Notes: a model not told the origin generated them from the letters alone. A stretch of 64,000 nucleotides of DNA from Magnetococcales bacterium (GCA_015232395.1 JADFZT010000012.1:1-64000); one strand, 5' to 3'; positions 23,846 through 33,307 are shown, counted from the stretch's first letter. Numbers and translations: made by a program.

Positions 23846-24622
23846 TCAACGAATCATGACCACCTTCTGATAGAGACCGCCGAAATAGGTGACCTTGTCG
23901 ACACTTTGCAGCTCGACGCCATCAGGTACCCACTCGGTGATTTCGTGATTCCAAACATCCATGGCAAACGGTTCCAGAGACTTCAGAATCGGCACCATGA
24001 GGTAACGGAACGGACTCGTTCCTTTGGGGCGATGATAATCGACAAAGATGATCTTGCCACCGGGACGGGTCACCCGCAGGGCTTCGGATATGCTCTTGAC
24101 CCGGGCGGCGGTGGGTTGTTCGTGGAGCAGAAAAAAGAGCACCACCTGATCGAAGGTGCCATCTTCGAATTCCAGTTGAGTGGAATCCTGGTGGTTGAGA
24201 AAAATATTGCGGGAGCCCTGAATTTTGCAGCTCAGATTTTTAAGCTGTACCGGGGCGACATCCACTACATCCAGGCGTCCATCCCGACCCAGGCACTGGC
24301 CCAGAAGCGGTGTGAAGTCACCGTAGACACAGGCTACCTGCAAGGTGCGTCCAGAGGCCCGTTCTTTGGCTTCAGTCAGGGCTGCGTCCCTCAGACGGGA
24401 ATAGTTGCCCCATAAAATCAGGTTGACGAGCCACTGCCGCTCAAAAAAACGAACCCCTTTCGGGTGCAAATAGGCCCACCAATAGGTCTGTTCCAGATAG
24501 TCGGGAACACCAAGCTCTGGAGAGATCCGGATAGTCGGAAAGCCTGGCTCCGTCGTGCCGTCGGACTCCTTGTTCACAGGAGCGTAAGAGGCGGACGAAT
24601 CAACCGTGGTGAGTTTATCCAT
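23846..24622 (-). CDS. rquA: rhodoquinone biosynthesis methyltransferase-like enzyme RquA
   Basis: The protein is 258 aa. It has the signature I associate with RquA: YLEQTYWWAYLHPKGV, RFFERQWLVNLILWGN, LRDAAL, then VACVYGDFTPLL, LDVVDVAPVQLKNL and FFLLHEQP. RquA resembles SAM-dependent methyltransferases but replaces a methoxy group of ubiquinone by an amino group to give rhodoquinone. Rhodoquinone has a low potential and lets anaerobic bacteria reduce fumarate. It sits upstream of, and close to, the deacetylase gene. The assignment rests on recalled family motifs; a generic class I methyltransferase is the alternative. Confidence 0.85.
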   Translation of the reverse strand: MDKLTTVDSSASYAPVNKESDGTTEPGFPTIRISPELGVPDYLEQTYWWAYLHPKGVRFFERQWLVNLILWGNYSRLRDAALTEAKERASGRTLQVACVYGDFTPLLGQCLGRDGRLDVVDVAPVQLKNLSCKIQGSRNIFLNHQDSTQLEFEDGTFDQVVLFFLLHEQPTAARVKSISEALRVTRPGGKIIFVDYHRPKGTSPFRYLMVPILKSLEPFAMDVWNHEITEWVPDGVELQSVDKVTYFGGLYQKVVMIR

Positions 24623-25148
24623 AGAGGTAACCCCGTTTCCATTTTAGTGCCGAAATTCCATCCATGAATTCCAGGGAAAAAAGCCGAACCACGGTAATGG
24701 AGTTGATTGGACGTCACAAGTGAAAATGTGCCACAAACAAAGGCTGATGGCGGGAATAATACGCCTTATTTAGCCGTTTTTGTATGGATAAAACGCGACT
24801 TGCAATAATTATTGGACCTGATAATGCCCCGGAGAAAAGGGGGATTCACCCCTGTTTTTTGTCAAAAAGGGGTGTTCTTCTTTTGATGATTGGGTATTTC
24901 AAGGTGAGGGTAGGGATGAGGCTTGGAAGAGAGAGAAGGGCAAAAGAGGCGCTTGATAGGCGCTGAAAAAGATAAAAAAAGCCTGCCATCAACCCCGCTC
25001 TTGGCCCCCGGCCTGCCAACCCTCATCCAAAATCCCGATCCCTGTGATAGGGGACGACAATTCGTCAGAAGTTGGCCCATGACGGTCCAAAACAGGTGGT
25101 TGACGGCAGGCTCCGGATAGCTGATCCGTCCGCCTTCATCCAAAGGGC
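24623..25148. other. intergenic region with a large terminator-like repeat
   Basis: The left part (24623-24970) is probably the promoter region of rquA and contains no visible gene. The right part is the inverted repeat described separately. A short GGGG-GATT-CACCCC hairpin followed by T-runs lies near 24840-24862. Confidence 0.45.
24974..25112 (-). terminator. terminator-like inverted repeat with a 103-base loop
   Basis: AGCCTGCCATCAACC (24980-24994) pairs with GGTTGACGGCAGGCT (25098-25112) with one mismatch. On the minus strand the second arm runs straight into seven T, the layout of an intrinsic terminator, but the loop is about 103 bases instead of a few. It lies 37 bases downstream of the PilJ-domain gene. 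The large loop could be a folded RNA or an insertion in an older terminator. Confidence 0.5.
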
Positions 25149-26066
25149 TTATTTGCCCGCCGCTTCCTTGGCAAACATACCGACGGCCTTGTTCATGTTT
25201 TTGAGCAGGGGCAGGTTGGTGTTGGCCAGTTTTTTGAGCTTATCGGCGGAAAAGGAAGTGGTTTTGGGGTCAGCTCCTTCAGCCACGACCGGTTTGAAAT
25301 CATCCCACAGGCCCTGCACCACGCCCAGCTGACCGCGAATCTCCTGATTTTTGGTTCCAGGCAGATCCAGAGTGGAATCACCATCCTGGAGTCCCTTAAG
25401 GGTCCGCTCAAAGAGGGAATAGGTTTCCAGCAGGTTGAGCTTGTTGTTTTCCGTCTCATGGCCGTAGGCCACCATGAGATATTCCTTGCTCATTTTTTGG
25501 GTGAGCATCCGCTGCTTACCCGCCAGGTTGATGGTGACAGCCAAGCTCGGGTCGGCTTTGAGACCGGCTTTGGCGGCATCTTTTTCATAGAGCTTGACGC
25601 ACTTGTTCATGTTTTTGAGCAGAGGGAGATTTTGGGCGGCGATGGCGGCTACCTGATCCTTGGAGACGGTGCCGGAGCTGATGATTTCTTGAACAGGCTT
25701 GTTGAACTCTTTCCAGAGCTTTTCAACTTTGCCCAACTGCTTGAGAATGCGCTTGCTCTCAGTGGGAGGAAGCTTGAGTTCAGCGCTGCCATCACGGAGC
25801 CCCTTCAGGGTTTTGTCAAACAGGTCGGCCGTGCCCTTGAGGTTTTTGAGGTTGGCATCGGTATCCACTCCCAACGCCACCAGCATCACCTCCTTGCTCA
25901 TTTTTTGGGTCAGCATCCGCTGCTTGCCCGAGAGGTTGAGAACGGTGCCGTACTGAGCTGCTGTGGGGCCTCCGGCCTGGGAAACAGCAGGCAGAAGCAG
26001 GAGGGTGGTCAGGAAGAGCGCGACCAAGGTCACGATCCGGCTGGTGGGGAATGGCTTTGCTACCAT
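25149..26066 (-). CDS. exported protein with two tandem PilJ/NarX-type sensor domains
   Basis: I chose the ATG at 26066, which has a GGGAG site 8 bases upstream; the frame is open further upstream but lacks coding character. The 305-aa product has a signal peptide (about 30 residues, ending SQAGG) and two repeats that each begin NLSGKQRMLTQKMSKE or NLAGKQRMLTQKMSKE, the mark of the PilJ type IV pili chemoreceptor N-terminal domain (also in NarX). There is no membrane tail or output domain, so it is a periplasmic sensing or binding protein. The next gene upstream on the same strand is a chemoreceptor, to which it may present a signal. Confidence 0.85.
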   Translation of the reverse strand: MVAKPFPTSRIVTLVALFLTTLLLLPAVSQAGGPTAAQYGTVLNLSGKQRMLTQKMSKEVMLVALGVDTDANLKNLKGTADLFDKTLKGLRDGSAELKLPPTESKRILKQLGKVEKLWKEFNKPVQEIISSGTVSKDQVAAIAAQNLPLLKNMNKCVKLYEKDAAKAGLKADPSLAVTINLAGKQRMLTQKMSKEYLMVAYGHETENNKLNLLETYSLFERTLKGLQDGDSTLDLPGTKNQEIRGQLGVVQGLWDDFKPVVAEGADPKTTSFSADKLKKLANTNLPLLKNMNKAVGMFAKEAAGK

Positions 26067-26343
26067 AATAAATGCTCCCTTCTTTGGGTGATGGAACGGA
26101 CCCTCAGGCCCGAATAGACAAACAGTTTCCCCTCTTTGGATGGTTCCCAGAGCCACACCCTTCCCAGGAGGTTTCCCGTGGCCTGCTTCCAGCCGCCGCA
26201 ACGCTTTTTCAAGCGGAATAAACGGATTGATTCAGCACCTGGGCGTTTTTGTTCCCAAGGTGAATAAAACAGGAGATGATTTTAAGCCAATCACACCCTT
26301 GTGCTTTTCTGGTCAGTGGTGTCAGGGGGTGGCTGGGATCTCC

Positions 26344-28104
26344 TTAAAAACTTTTGAATTCAGCGTCATCCCTACCATCATCCCTACCACTGCTCCCATC
26401 ATCCTGCCACTCATCTTCAGGTGGTGGGCGTTGTGCGGGTGTATCCGGCTGGTCGAGGGGAACGGGTAAAAAATCGGCGTCGGTATCACCTCCCCCTTGG
26501 GCCTGGGCAAAGGGAATCAACCCTTCGGCTTTCAGGTCTTCCATCTCCCCAAAGCAGTCCACGCAGAAGAGATCCACGGTCTCTTTGAGGCGGGAGGATT
26601 GGTCGGCCAGTTCATTGCCGGTGTTGGCCATGGAATCGGAGGCGATGGTGTTTTTCTGAATCACCTGATCCAGCTCCTGAAGGGCCTTGTTGATCTGCTG
26701 AGTTCCGGTATTTTGTTCGCTGCTGGCCGCAGCAATCTCTTGCACCAATCCCGAGGTTTTTTGGATATCCGGGACCAGTTCCGCCAGTTGCGTGCCTGCT
26801 GTTTCGGCGATATTGACGCTGGAGGCGGAGAGCTGGGTGATCTCTCCGGCGGCCACCTGACTGCGTTCGGCAAGCTTGCGCACTTCCGCAGCGACCACAG
26901 CGAACCCTTTGCCGTGTTCCCCGGCCCGGGCGGCCTCAATGGCGGCGTTCAAGGCGAGGAGATTGGTTTGGCGGGCGATCTCTTCAATGATGGAAATCTT
27001 GCCAGCGATCTCCTTCATCGCATCCACGGCTTTAGCCACGGCTTCACCACAGGATTCGGCGGATTTGGCAGCCTTGGCGGCGATCACTTCAGTCTGCTGG
27101 GCGTTGTCGGTGTTGTGTCGAATGGAGTCGCTCATCTCCTCCATGGCTGAGGAGGTCTCTTCCACTGAGGCGGACTGTTGGGAGGCATCCTTGAGGATTC
27201 CCTGGGCAGCCGTTTGCACCTCAAAGCTTCCCTGGACGACGGGGGTGGAGGCTTGGGAGACGTTGCGGATGATGTCGCGGATTCTGCCCACAGCGGAGTT
27301 GAGGCTGCGAGCCATGTGACCGATTTCATCCTGGCGGCCTTCCATATCCAAGACATAGGTAAAATTGCCTTCCCCCAGCACCTTGGCAAAGGTGACCGAC
27401 TGTTCCAGGGGTTTGGTAATCATTCGGGCAAAAAGCAGGGCAGTGCCGAGGATGATCAGGATGAACACCCCCAGGATCGAGGCGATGATGTTGCGATTGT
27501 TGCCGATGGTTGCGCCGAAGCCGCTGGAGAGATCCTGAATTTGGGTGTTGGCCTGGCTCATCTCCTGGCTGAGTGCCTTGCCTTCATTCAGCTCTGAGGA
27601 GAGATTTTTCAGGCCATCCACTTCCAGGGCGATCCCTTCGGTGAATGATTTCATCTCCTTGACGGCTGCGGAGAGACCGATCAACGCCTCCCGTTTCATC
27701 CCCTCCTGGACATCGCTTACCTCGTCGGCGATCTCCTCCATCATTTCTTGGGGTTCCCCCTCGGGAAGCTCATCATAGAACTCTTCGACCGTCTCGGTCA
27801 GCTCGGTGAGGGTTTCGGAAAGATTTTTGATTTTCCGCTCGGTAATTTTCAACCGCTGATTGGTCTGGGTGATCCCTTCGGCAATATTGGCAAACCGAAT
27901 CGACGTTTCCGAAAGTCCGCTGTCTGCTGCGCTGATACGGCTTTCGGCCTGTTGGGCATTTTGTACTCCGCTGGCCGCTTGGTTGAGAATCATCTCAAAG
28001 CCGGCATCCAGGCGGTTGAAAAAATAGACGGTAAGTGCCAGAACGAGTCCCAGTAGCAGGCTCATCAGCACTCCGTTGCCAATGAGTTTGTGCTTGATGG
28101 TCAT
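26344..28104 (-). CDS. methyl-accepting chemotaxis protein
   Basis: The likely start is ATG 28104 ([19 protein letters not shown]), giving 586 aa; the frame extends upstream but is not supported. A first membrane helix (residues about 9-30) is followed by a helical periplasmic domain of about 170 residues with no named family, a second helix (about 190-210), HAMP, and a signalling domain with the tip [22 protein letters not shown] in pieces. The C-terminus ends in acidic residues and AEFKSF, nearly the same tail as the CHASE3 receptor (DEFESF), a probable CheR/CheB docking site. It lies upstream of the PilJ-domain gene on the same strand. Confidence 0.93.
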   Translation of the reverse strand: MTIKHKLIGNGVLMSLLLGLVLALTVYFFNRLDAGFEMILNQAASGVQNAQQAESRISAADSGLSETSIRFANIAEGITQTNQRLKITERKIKNLSETLTELTETVEEFYDELPEGEPQEMMEEIADEVSDVQEGMKREALIGLSAAVKEMKSFTEGIALEVDGLKNLSSELNEGKALSQEMSQANTQIQDLSSGFGATIGNNRNIIASILGVFILIILGTALLFARMITKPLEQSVTFAKVLGEGNFTYVLDMEGRQDEIGHMARSLNSAVGRIRDIIRNVSQASTPVVQGSFEVQTAAQGILKDASQQSASVEETSSAMEEMSDSIRHNTDNAQQTEVIAAKAAKSAESCGEAVAKAVDAMKEIAGKISIIEEIARQTNLLALNAAIEAARAGEHGKGFAVVAAEVRKLAERSQVAAGEITQLSASSVNIAETAGTQLAELVPDIQKTSGLVQEIAAASSEQNTGTQQINKALQELDQVIQKNTIASDSMANTGNELADQSSRLKETVDLFCVDCFGEMEDLKAEGLIPFAQAQGGGDTDADFLPVPLDQPDTPAQRPPPEDEWQDDGSSGRDDGRDDAEFKSF

Positions 28105-28514
28105 AATTGATCCCCAGAGGAGCTGAGCGGCTGGAAGGGTGGTGGTGAGGCCCTTCTTCTGTTTTGTTTTTGAGGCCACCAAAATGAATGCCTCAACCGC
28201 TAGAGTGCTACAATCTAGACCACCAGCCAAGCCCAATAATTTGATCGGGGTTAATTTTTATGACAACGTGACAATTATCTCAATCACTCCTCTTGAAAGG
28301 ATACCGCTTCAGCCATCTTCCCAGCTGTTTCCAGGCCGCTTTTTGATATCATTCCTTCCAGACAGGGTTTCGTTATTTCATGGATCCGGATTTTTTTTCA
28401 ACCTGAATCCGCCCAAGCTACCCTCTTCCAAACCCACCCCCTTTTCCTGGCTCCTCTCTTTCGATACCCTCCCTCCTAAACATCAAGCTGATTTGGACAG
28501 GATGCTCCGACGAT
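28105..28514. other. divergent intergenic region
   Basis: The gap lies between the start of the chemoreceptor gene and the plus-strand rhodanese gene. It should hold both promoters. An overlapping open frame (28139-28546) lacks coding character and clashes with the rhodanese start. No operator or RNA gene is recognised. Confidence 0.45.
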
Positions 28515-28982
28515 ATGTTTACCAAGGGTTATCTCACCATCCCTGATCTTCTCACCCGGGAGAGCGAAACGCTTTTGATCGACACCCGGGGGGTCGAGGA
28601 TTTTGAACCGGCCATTCCCGGCTCCAAAACCATCTATATCCTGAAATTATTGGATCGGGTGAAGGAGTTTGAGAAGCGCTATGATCAGGTGCTCCGAAAT
28701 CGAATGCTGCTCCTCTACTGTAGCAACGAAAATGGCAGCAAAATGGTCCGGGATAAATTTTCCCGGCGCTATGAAGTCCGCTATCTCAAGGGGGGGATGG
28801 TGGGTTATCTGGAGGCCGTCACCCGGCTGTTGGGGGAGCATCCCTATGAGAACCCCCAAACCCGGGAGGAGACACAGCTCAAACTTCTCCAGGCCCTCAC
28901 CAACCGAAAAACCCCCTTCAAAACCTTTCGCAACATTGCCACCCATCTCATCCGATCCAACCCCGGCTTTTTAAAATCATAG
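28515..28982 (+). CDS. rhodanese-like domain protein
   Basis: The protein is 155 aa with a rhodanese fold: LLIDTRGVEDFEPAIPGSKTIYI (CH2A-like start), then LLLYCSNENGSKMV with the active-site cysteine and loop, and YEVRYLKGGMVGYLEAV. Rhodaneses transfer sulfur from a donor to cyanide or to protein and thiol acceptors through a cysteine persulfide. The C-terminal 50 residues are basic and helical and are not part of the domain. No signal peptide is present. It stands alone between two minus-strand groups. Confidence 0.8.
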   Translation: MFTKGYLTIPDLLTRESETLLIDTRGVEDFEPAIPGSKTIYILKLLDRVKEFEKRYDQVLRNRMLLLYCSNENGSKMVRDKFSRRYEVRYLKGGMVGYLEAVTRLLGEHPYENPQTREETQLKLLQALTNRKTPFKTFRNIATHLIRSNPGFLKS

Positions 28983-29035
28983 GGTTGCACGATGGGGCCT
29001 CCTTTGCGGCCTGATGTTTTTGCTTCGGGGAGGGG

Positions 29036-30406
29036 TTATCCCCGGCAGCTGCCTGAGTTGCTGGGAAAGGCGATGACGCCGGGTATCGACCGGCCATCTG
29101 CCAGAACCCCTTTGACCACCACTTGGGATCCCTGCATCACATAGTGGGCTTCGATATGACGGGATTTGGAAAAAGAGTCCCCCACCAAAGCTGATAATCC
29201 TCCCAGCAGAGCTGCATCAAAAATTCGCGGAAAGATTCGCACCACTCTCCCCGCTGAAATCCCGTGGCGGTTGCGGATTGTCCGGGCTTCGGAGCGCTCC
29301 CCAGGTGCCAGCCCGTTGAGGGATTGGCGGATAAAGGCGCTGTAGCGGTCCGGATCGATCTGCCAGGGGGTGCCCGATGTCGAGCCTTGTTTGGTATAGA
29401 GCCCGCTGCCGGTCATCACCGCGATGCGCATGCCGTAGCAGCGGCCCAGTATCTGCCCCAGACGTTCTTTTTGGGTGGAGCTGTTGGGCCAGGCGATCTC
29501 GATGGCGGGTCCGGAACCGTGTTCCAGGAGTCGCAACAGGGTGCGTCCAGCGACTGTTTCAGCTGAGCGGTGGGTCACCTGAATGGTTCGGGTGGGGGGG
29601 GATGGGGTCGGTTTTGGCGGTGAGGAGTGCACCTCTCTGGGTTGAACGGGTGTGAGGGGCTTGAGGGGCTGGGTAGTTGGGGTGGTGTCGGCCCGGGTAG
29701 CGGCTGATTTCCGAGGAGCAAGGGGCTCCCGTTCTTTTAATGCTGGTGGGGTTGATGGCGTGGATTTTACCTTTAGAGGGGTGAGGGGTGCCCTCTGATA
29801 GGGTGGCGGGGGCTCTTGGGTTGCCAATGGTTTTTTTGCAGCAGCCAGGGGGGTGATGGTGCTGGTGGTGGCGGTCGTGGGGGTGGGGATCTCCTCCCGG
29901 GGTTTCAAGGCGGTGATCTCCAGGTGTTTTTCTGCTTTGAGGCTCACCTTGGCTTGGCGCGGCTTGAGGGGGGCGATTTTTTCCACGGTAGCGGTTTGGG
30001 TTTCAGGGGTAGCAGCCCTTTCGGTTGCACGCAGGGGTTGGATCTCCTGCACCGGTGGCGAGGCTGGCTCCGAAGGCTTGGGAGCATCCAGGGTGGCGGC
30101 ATTGGCTCGGCTTGGCTGGGCGTGATCAATCGGCTTGGCACGTTCAGCCGGGGGAGGGGGAAGAGAGACCATCTCCATGCGGGCGGGATCCATCATTGGA
30201 TTTGGGGTGGATTCCTGCTGGCGTGTGGCGCTGGGCTCCAGGGTGGCTGGGGGGGTGATATTCTTCGCGGGCTCTGTCACCGAAGGGGTGGGCTCTGCTA
30301 TTGGCTCGGGCCGTTTTGGCGCAGTTTGGGATTGAATCAGGATCATCAGACCGATCAGCAATGGAGCCAGGGGGGCCAGACGATTGATCATGGGGGTGGC
30401 GGTCAT
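29036..30406 (-). CDS. membrane-anchored proline-rich protein with C-terminal periplasmic domain
   Basis: The protein is 456 aa: one N-terminal helix (about residues 10-25, LAPLAPLLIGLMILI), a 250-residue linker rich in Pro, Thr, Ala, Glu and Lys, and a compact C-terminal domain (about 285-456; RTLLRLLEHGSGPAIEIAWP, LGRCYGMRIAVMTGSGLY, SRHIEAHYVMQGSQVVVKGVL). This layout resembles TonB or TolA, which cross the periplasm on an extended linker. It is the last gene of the twelve-gene minus-strand cluster and lies 140 bases after the gene at 30546. The C-terminal domain is not recognised. An envelope-spanning role is inferred. Confidence 0.8.
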   Translation of the reverse strand: MTATPMINRLAPLAPLLIGLMILIQSQTAPKRPEPIAEPTPSVTEPAKNITPPATLEPSATRQQESTPNPMMDPARMEMVSLPPPPAERAKPIDHAQPSRANAATLDAPKPSEPASPPVQEIQPLRATERAATPETQTATVEKIAPLKPRQAKVSLKAEKHLEITALKPREEIPTPTTATTSTITPLAAAKKPLATQEPPPPYQRAPLTPLKVKSTPSTPPALKEREPLAPRKSAATRADTTPTTQPLKPLTPVQPREVHSSPPKPTPSPPTRTIQVTHRSAETVAGRTLLRLLEHGSGPAIEIAWPNSSTQKERLGQILGRCYGMRIAVMTGSGLYTKQGSTSGTPWQIDPDRYSAFIRQSLNGLAPGERSEARTIRNRHGISAGRVVRIFPRIFDAALLGGLSALVGDSFSKSRHIEAHYVMQGSQVVVKGVLADGRSIPGVIAFPSNSGSCRG

Positions 30407-30545
30407 GGCTTGCTCGCTCCAGGGTGAATGAATGGTCGTGATGTGATCAGGAGGAATTCTCTAAGGAGATCATGAGAGGCCGAAGGGGATTCCTCCTATG
30501 TAATGGGTGCGCTTTGGGAAACCGTGAGAAAAAAGCATTGAAGAC

Positions 30546-31352
30546 TTACTCAATGGTATTTTTCAGATAGAGCAGCTCCATCTCCTGAGCCAGGGCATAA
30601 AGCTCCTGACGCCGCTCCCGGGGGGTCATGAAACTTTCCCCTTCAGCGATGCCGATCACGGGCTGGGTGGGGGTGGGAGAGACATATTCAGCGATCACCC
30701 CATTGTCAGCAATCAACTGTTCAACCTCCCTTTCCCCCAGCACTTCCGCCCGGCGTTGGGTCACCGCCGGATCCATATCGTCCATGGGCAAGGCGGCCTT
30801 GGCGGTGGGAGGAGGGCGACGGGTACGGGGTTGGCTTCGAGGTTGAGTGCGGGGCTTGGCGCGGATTTGGGGCGTGGGCGTGGGGATGGCTTCCGCTTCC
30901 ATCAGCGCCGGGCTCTCTTCTTGCGTCTCATCAGTCAGGGCTGTTTCTTCCACCATTGTCGGTTTGGGATCAGCCATCCCACCATGGGATTCTTTGCTGG
31001 AGAGAGGCTCGCCAAAACCCTCGGTCGGTTTGGTCAGCGTACGGGAATAGGCCGGGTTTCCAGCCAGCACCGGCTGGGGCGTGACATCCCGCTCTTCAAA
31101 GTGATGGGGGGTCGCTTCAGGCTCTTGCCCCTGATCAAAACTTGAGAAAGCATCTCCGGAGTTAGTTTGATCTGCTTCGGGGAAGGTGCGAGAGAGATTT
31201 TCCAGCACCTCCTGCTCGACACTTTCAGCCATTTTTTGGACCTGGGTCACGGTGGCTTTGGCTTGATCGGGGCGACCGGTCATCTCTGGATGGTTGGTGA
31301 AGAGATAAAAAATGGCATAGCCGACGATGGCGTTGAAGAGAATGAATCTCAT
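30546..31352 (-). CDS. membrane-anchored Pro-rich protein, cotranslated with the TolQ-like channel
   Basis: The protein is 268 aa. An N-terminal helix (residues about 2-18, RFILFNAIVGYAIFYLF) is followed by a long disordered, acidic then Pro/Arg-rich linker and a C-terminal segment (MTPRERRQELYALAQEMELLYLKNTIE) that looks helical. Its ATG overlaps the stop of the TolQ-like gene by 4 bases (ATGA), which suggests coupled translation and a direct partnership. The helix lacks the membrane aspartate of ExbD/TolR, so it is not a standard stator partner. No family is recognised. Confidence 0.8.
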   Translation of the reverse strand: MRFILFNAIVGYAIFYLFTNHPEMTGRPDQAKATVTQVQKMAESVEQEVLENLSRTFPEADQTNSGDAFSSFDQGQEPEATPHHFEERDVTPQPVLAGNPAYSRTLTKPTEGFGEPLSSKESHGGMADPKPTMVEETALTDETQEESPALMEAEAIPTPTPQIRAKPRTQPRSQPRTRRPPPTAKAALPMDDMDPAVTQRRAEVLGEREVEQLIADNGVIAEYVSPTPTQPVIGIAEGESFMTPRERRQELYALAQEMELLYLKNTIE

Positions 31353-31900
31353 GAGAGTTCCCCTTGCCGGGCTTCTTGGGGCACCCGGAAGTGTCGTTGA
31401 TTATGGGCGTGGGTGACCATCAGCAAGGCTCGGAGTACCGCTGAGACCGGTAGTCCCACCACGGTGGTCATGAAGGCCATGGAAAAATGATCGGTCAGCT
31501 CCGAGATGATCCCCTGAACGGTTTGAGGGGTGAGTTCCTGCCCCGCCAGGGAGCCGATACCGAGGCTGATGCCGAGCAGGGTATAGGTCAGCGCCAGGGT
31601 GGTGATGCCGTTGGCCGCCTGCAATCCCGCTTCCACCCACACCTGATCGTTACGCGCCTCTTCACTCGTGGGCAAAATCCGCACCCAGCAAAAGAGGGTG
31701 ATGAAGATCAGGGTGGCCATCAGCACGATAAACAGGGAGCCGAATACCCGCTGCAACCAGCCGGTGATTTCTGCCACCCCCATGGAGGAGACCATGGTCG
31801 TTGCGGCCAGGAGCACGATGCCCCCTCCCAGGAGATAGCTCAGGGTGGCGCTTCCGGTGTGCAGGGTCTTCAGGGTTTGGGGTTGCAGTGGCAGGCGCAT
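31349..31900 (-). CDS. MotA/TolQ/ExbB-like proton channel protein
   Basis: The protein is 183 aa with about four hydrophobic segments. Residues about 105-165 match the MotA/TolQ/ExbB signature: ALTYTLLGISLGIGSLAG (the TLLGLLGTV-like helix), then ELTDHFSMAFMTTVVGLPVSAVLRALL (the AL-x-TT-x-GL-x-v helix). Such proteins form a pentameric ion channel that powers a rotating or pulling partner across the periplasm. It is smaller than TolQ. It overlaps the upstream gene by one base (TAATG) and the downstream gene by four bases. This is the motor candidate of the cluster. Confidence 0.8.
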   Translation of the reverse strand: MRLPLQPQTLKTLHTGSATLSYLLGGGIVLLAATTMVSSMGVAEITGWLQRVFGSLFIVLMATLIFITLFCWVRILPTSEEARNDQVWVEAGLQAANGITTLALTYTLLGISLGIGSLAGQELTPQTVQGIISELTDHFSMAFMTTVVGLPVSAVLRALLMVTHAHNQRHFRVPQEARQGELS

Positions 31901-32295
31901 TACCGTCTCCCGGAGCGGGCGTTCATGATGGCGTGGCTGGAGAGGCCCAGCTGCTCCATCCAGTGGTCGATGATCAGCCGATCCTTTTCCAGAGCGGCGT
32001 GAACCAGAAAGGTGAGATCATAATTTTCAAAGGCGGTGCGTACTGTCGGCGTGCTGGCGCTGGCGGCACCTTTATCCCGCCACACCAGCCGCTCCAAGCT
32101 CGCCAGGCGTCGGGCTGATTCATCCGCCTTGTCCCGACGCTCCTGGGCGGTCATATCCGGGGCGAGCCAGGTGGTGATCAACATCGACCGTTCCCGCTCC
32201 ATGTTTTCCAGAGTACCGGATTTTGCAGGGGTGGCGGTGGTGATGAATCCCATTGCCAGGAAGGCTGCGATCAATAAATGTCGTTTGCTTTTCAT
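31900..32295 (-). CDS. small exported protein, hypothetical (131 aa)
   Basis: A signal peptide (MKSKRHLLIAAFLAMGFITTATPAKSG) precedes about 105 residues of charged, helical sequence (MTAQERRDKADESARRLASLERLVWRD). There is no cysteine lipobox and no family I can name. It overlaps the TolQ-like gene start by one base and follows the coiled-coil gene by about 70 bases. It is probably a periplasmic component of the same machine. Confidence 0.75.
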   Translation of the reverse strand: MKSKRHLLIAAFLAMGFITTATPAKSGTLENMERERSMLITTWLAPDMTAQERRDKADESARRLASLERLVWRDKGAASASTPTVRTAFENYDLTFLVHAALEKDRLIIDHWMEQLGLSSHAIMNARSGRR

Positions 32296-32368
32296 GGTTC
32301 GATTCCTTGTCCTGTCCGGTCTGAGAAGGGCTCGCTGAAGGAGCTTTCCCTACTGACGGTTTTAATGA

Positions 32369-33280
32369 TCAGTGGCTGATGAAGAGATCCACCATGGAGG
32401 TGACACTTTCCGATTCGATGACATCGCTGTCGGCGAATTCGGCATCGTTGACCTCTTCGGCCAGGGACATGGCATCCAGTGCCACGAGTTTGGCCATGTA
32501 GCCGAGAATGGTCTCTTCCTGATCCACCAGGGCATTTTCGGTTTCGCTGTCGGCGATCAGCTGACGGAGATAGCCTTTTTTATCCATCCCCTGACCGTTG
32601 ATGTCGCTCTCGGAGCCCATGGGGTGGTCGTTGATGGCGGTGACCAGGCGTTCGATGGCGGTTATGTTTTTTTGATATTCCCGACCATAGCGCCCCTGTT
32701 CGGCTTGTGGGTTGGGGCCAAACAGCTTGAGGTCCACTTTGGTGACCGAATTTTCAAACCGCTCCCGGACCTCTTTTTGCCGCTCGGCGATGTCAAACCC
32801 GATTTCGCCATTTTGGTTCGCCTTGCGGTTGACCTTTTTCAGGACATCCTCATAGACGCGGATGGCGGTTCGGACCCGCTTGCGGCGTAGATCCAGGCGG
32901 CTGTTCATCATGCCCAGAAAGGCCCGTTTTTCCGCCAGGAGTTGATGTTTGAGTTCGGTGCGAACCTCCCCCTCGGACTGCTCGACGGCGGCTTTGAGGT
33001 CGTTCAGGGTTTGGTTTTTCAGCCTGATCTGGGAATCCATGTCGCTGATGGCCAGGGCCAGCTTGGAGCCGCTGAAATCCTGATCCACCGCCTTTTTGAG
33101 ATAATTGGCCGGGAGCTTGATCAGACGTTCGCTCAGGTTTGGCCGCCAACTCGATTCATTGAGTGGCTTGTTGCTGGCGGCAGCTGGTGTGGCCTGGCAG
33201 AGAGTCAGGCTCAACAAGGCGGCGGCTGCCAGGCGTGTCAGAGGCCGATGGAAACGGTCCCCGGTAGTGGCGTTCTTCAT
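32369..33280 (-). CDS. exported coiled-coil protein, hypothetical (303 aa)
   Basis: The signal peptide ends near residue 35 (ATPAAASN). The mature part is mostly helical with long charged stretches that suggest coiled coil (about residues 75-150: QIRLKNQTLNDLKAAVEQSEGE and so on) and a second helical part at 165-300. No catalytic motif is visible. It lies between a lipoprotein gene and a small exported protein gene in the cluster. A periplasmic scaffold is the simplest reading, from position and composition only. Confidence 0.75.
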   Translation of the reverse strand: MKNATTGDRFHRPLTRLAAAALLSLTLCQATPAAASNKPLNESSWRPNLSERLIKLPANYLKKAVDQDFSGSKLALAISDMDSQIRLKNQTLNDLKAAVEQSEGEVRTELKHQLLAEKRAFLGMMNSRLDLRRKRVRTAIRVYEDVLKKVNRKANQNGEIGFDIAERQKEVRERFENSVTKVDLKLFGPNPQAEQGRYGREYQKNITAIERLVTAINDHPMGSESDINGQGMDKKGYLRQLIADSETENALVDQEETILGYMAKLVALDAMSLAEEVNDAEFADSDVIESESVTSMVDLFISH

Positions 33281-33307
33281 GGTGATGCCCTTTCCTTCGG
33301 CTGGGGG

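Noticed and set aside
28139-28546. 135-codon plus-strand frame before the rhodanese gene
   Set aside because: It overlaps the rhodanese start in another frame and includes the promoter side of the chemoreceptor gene; no recognisable domain.
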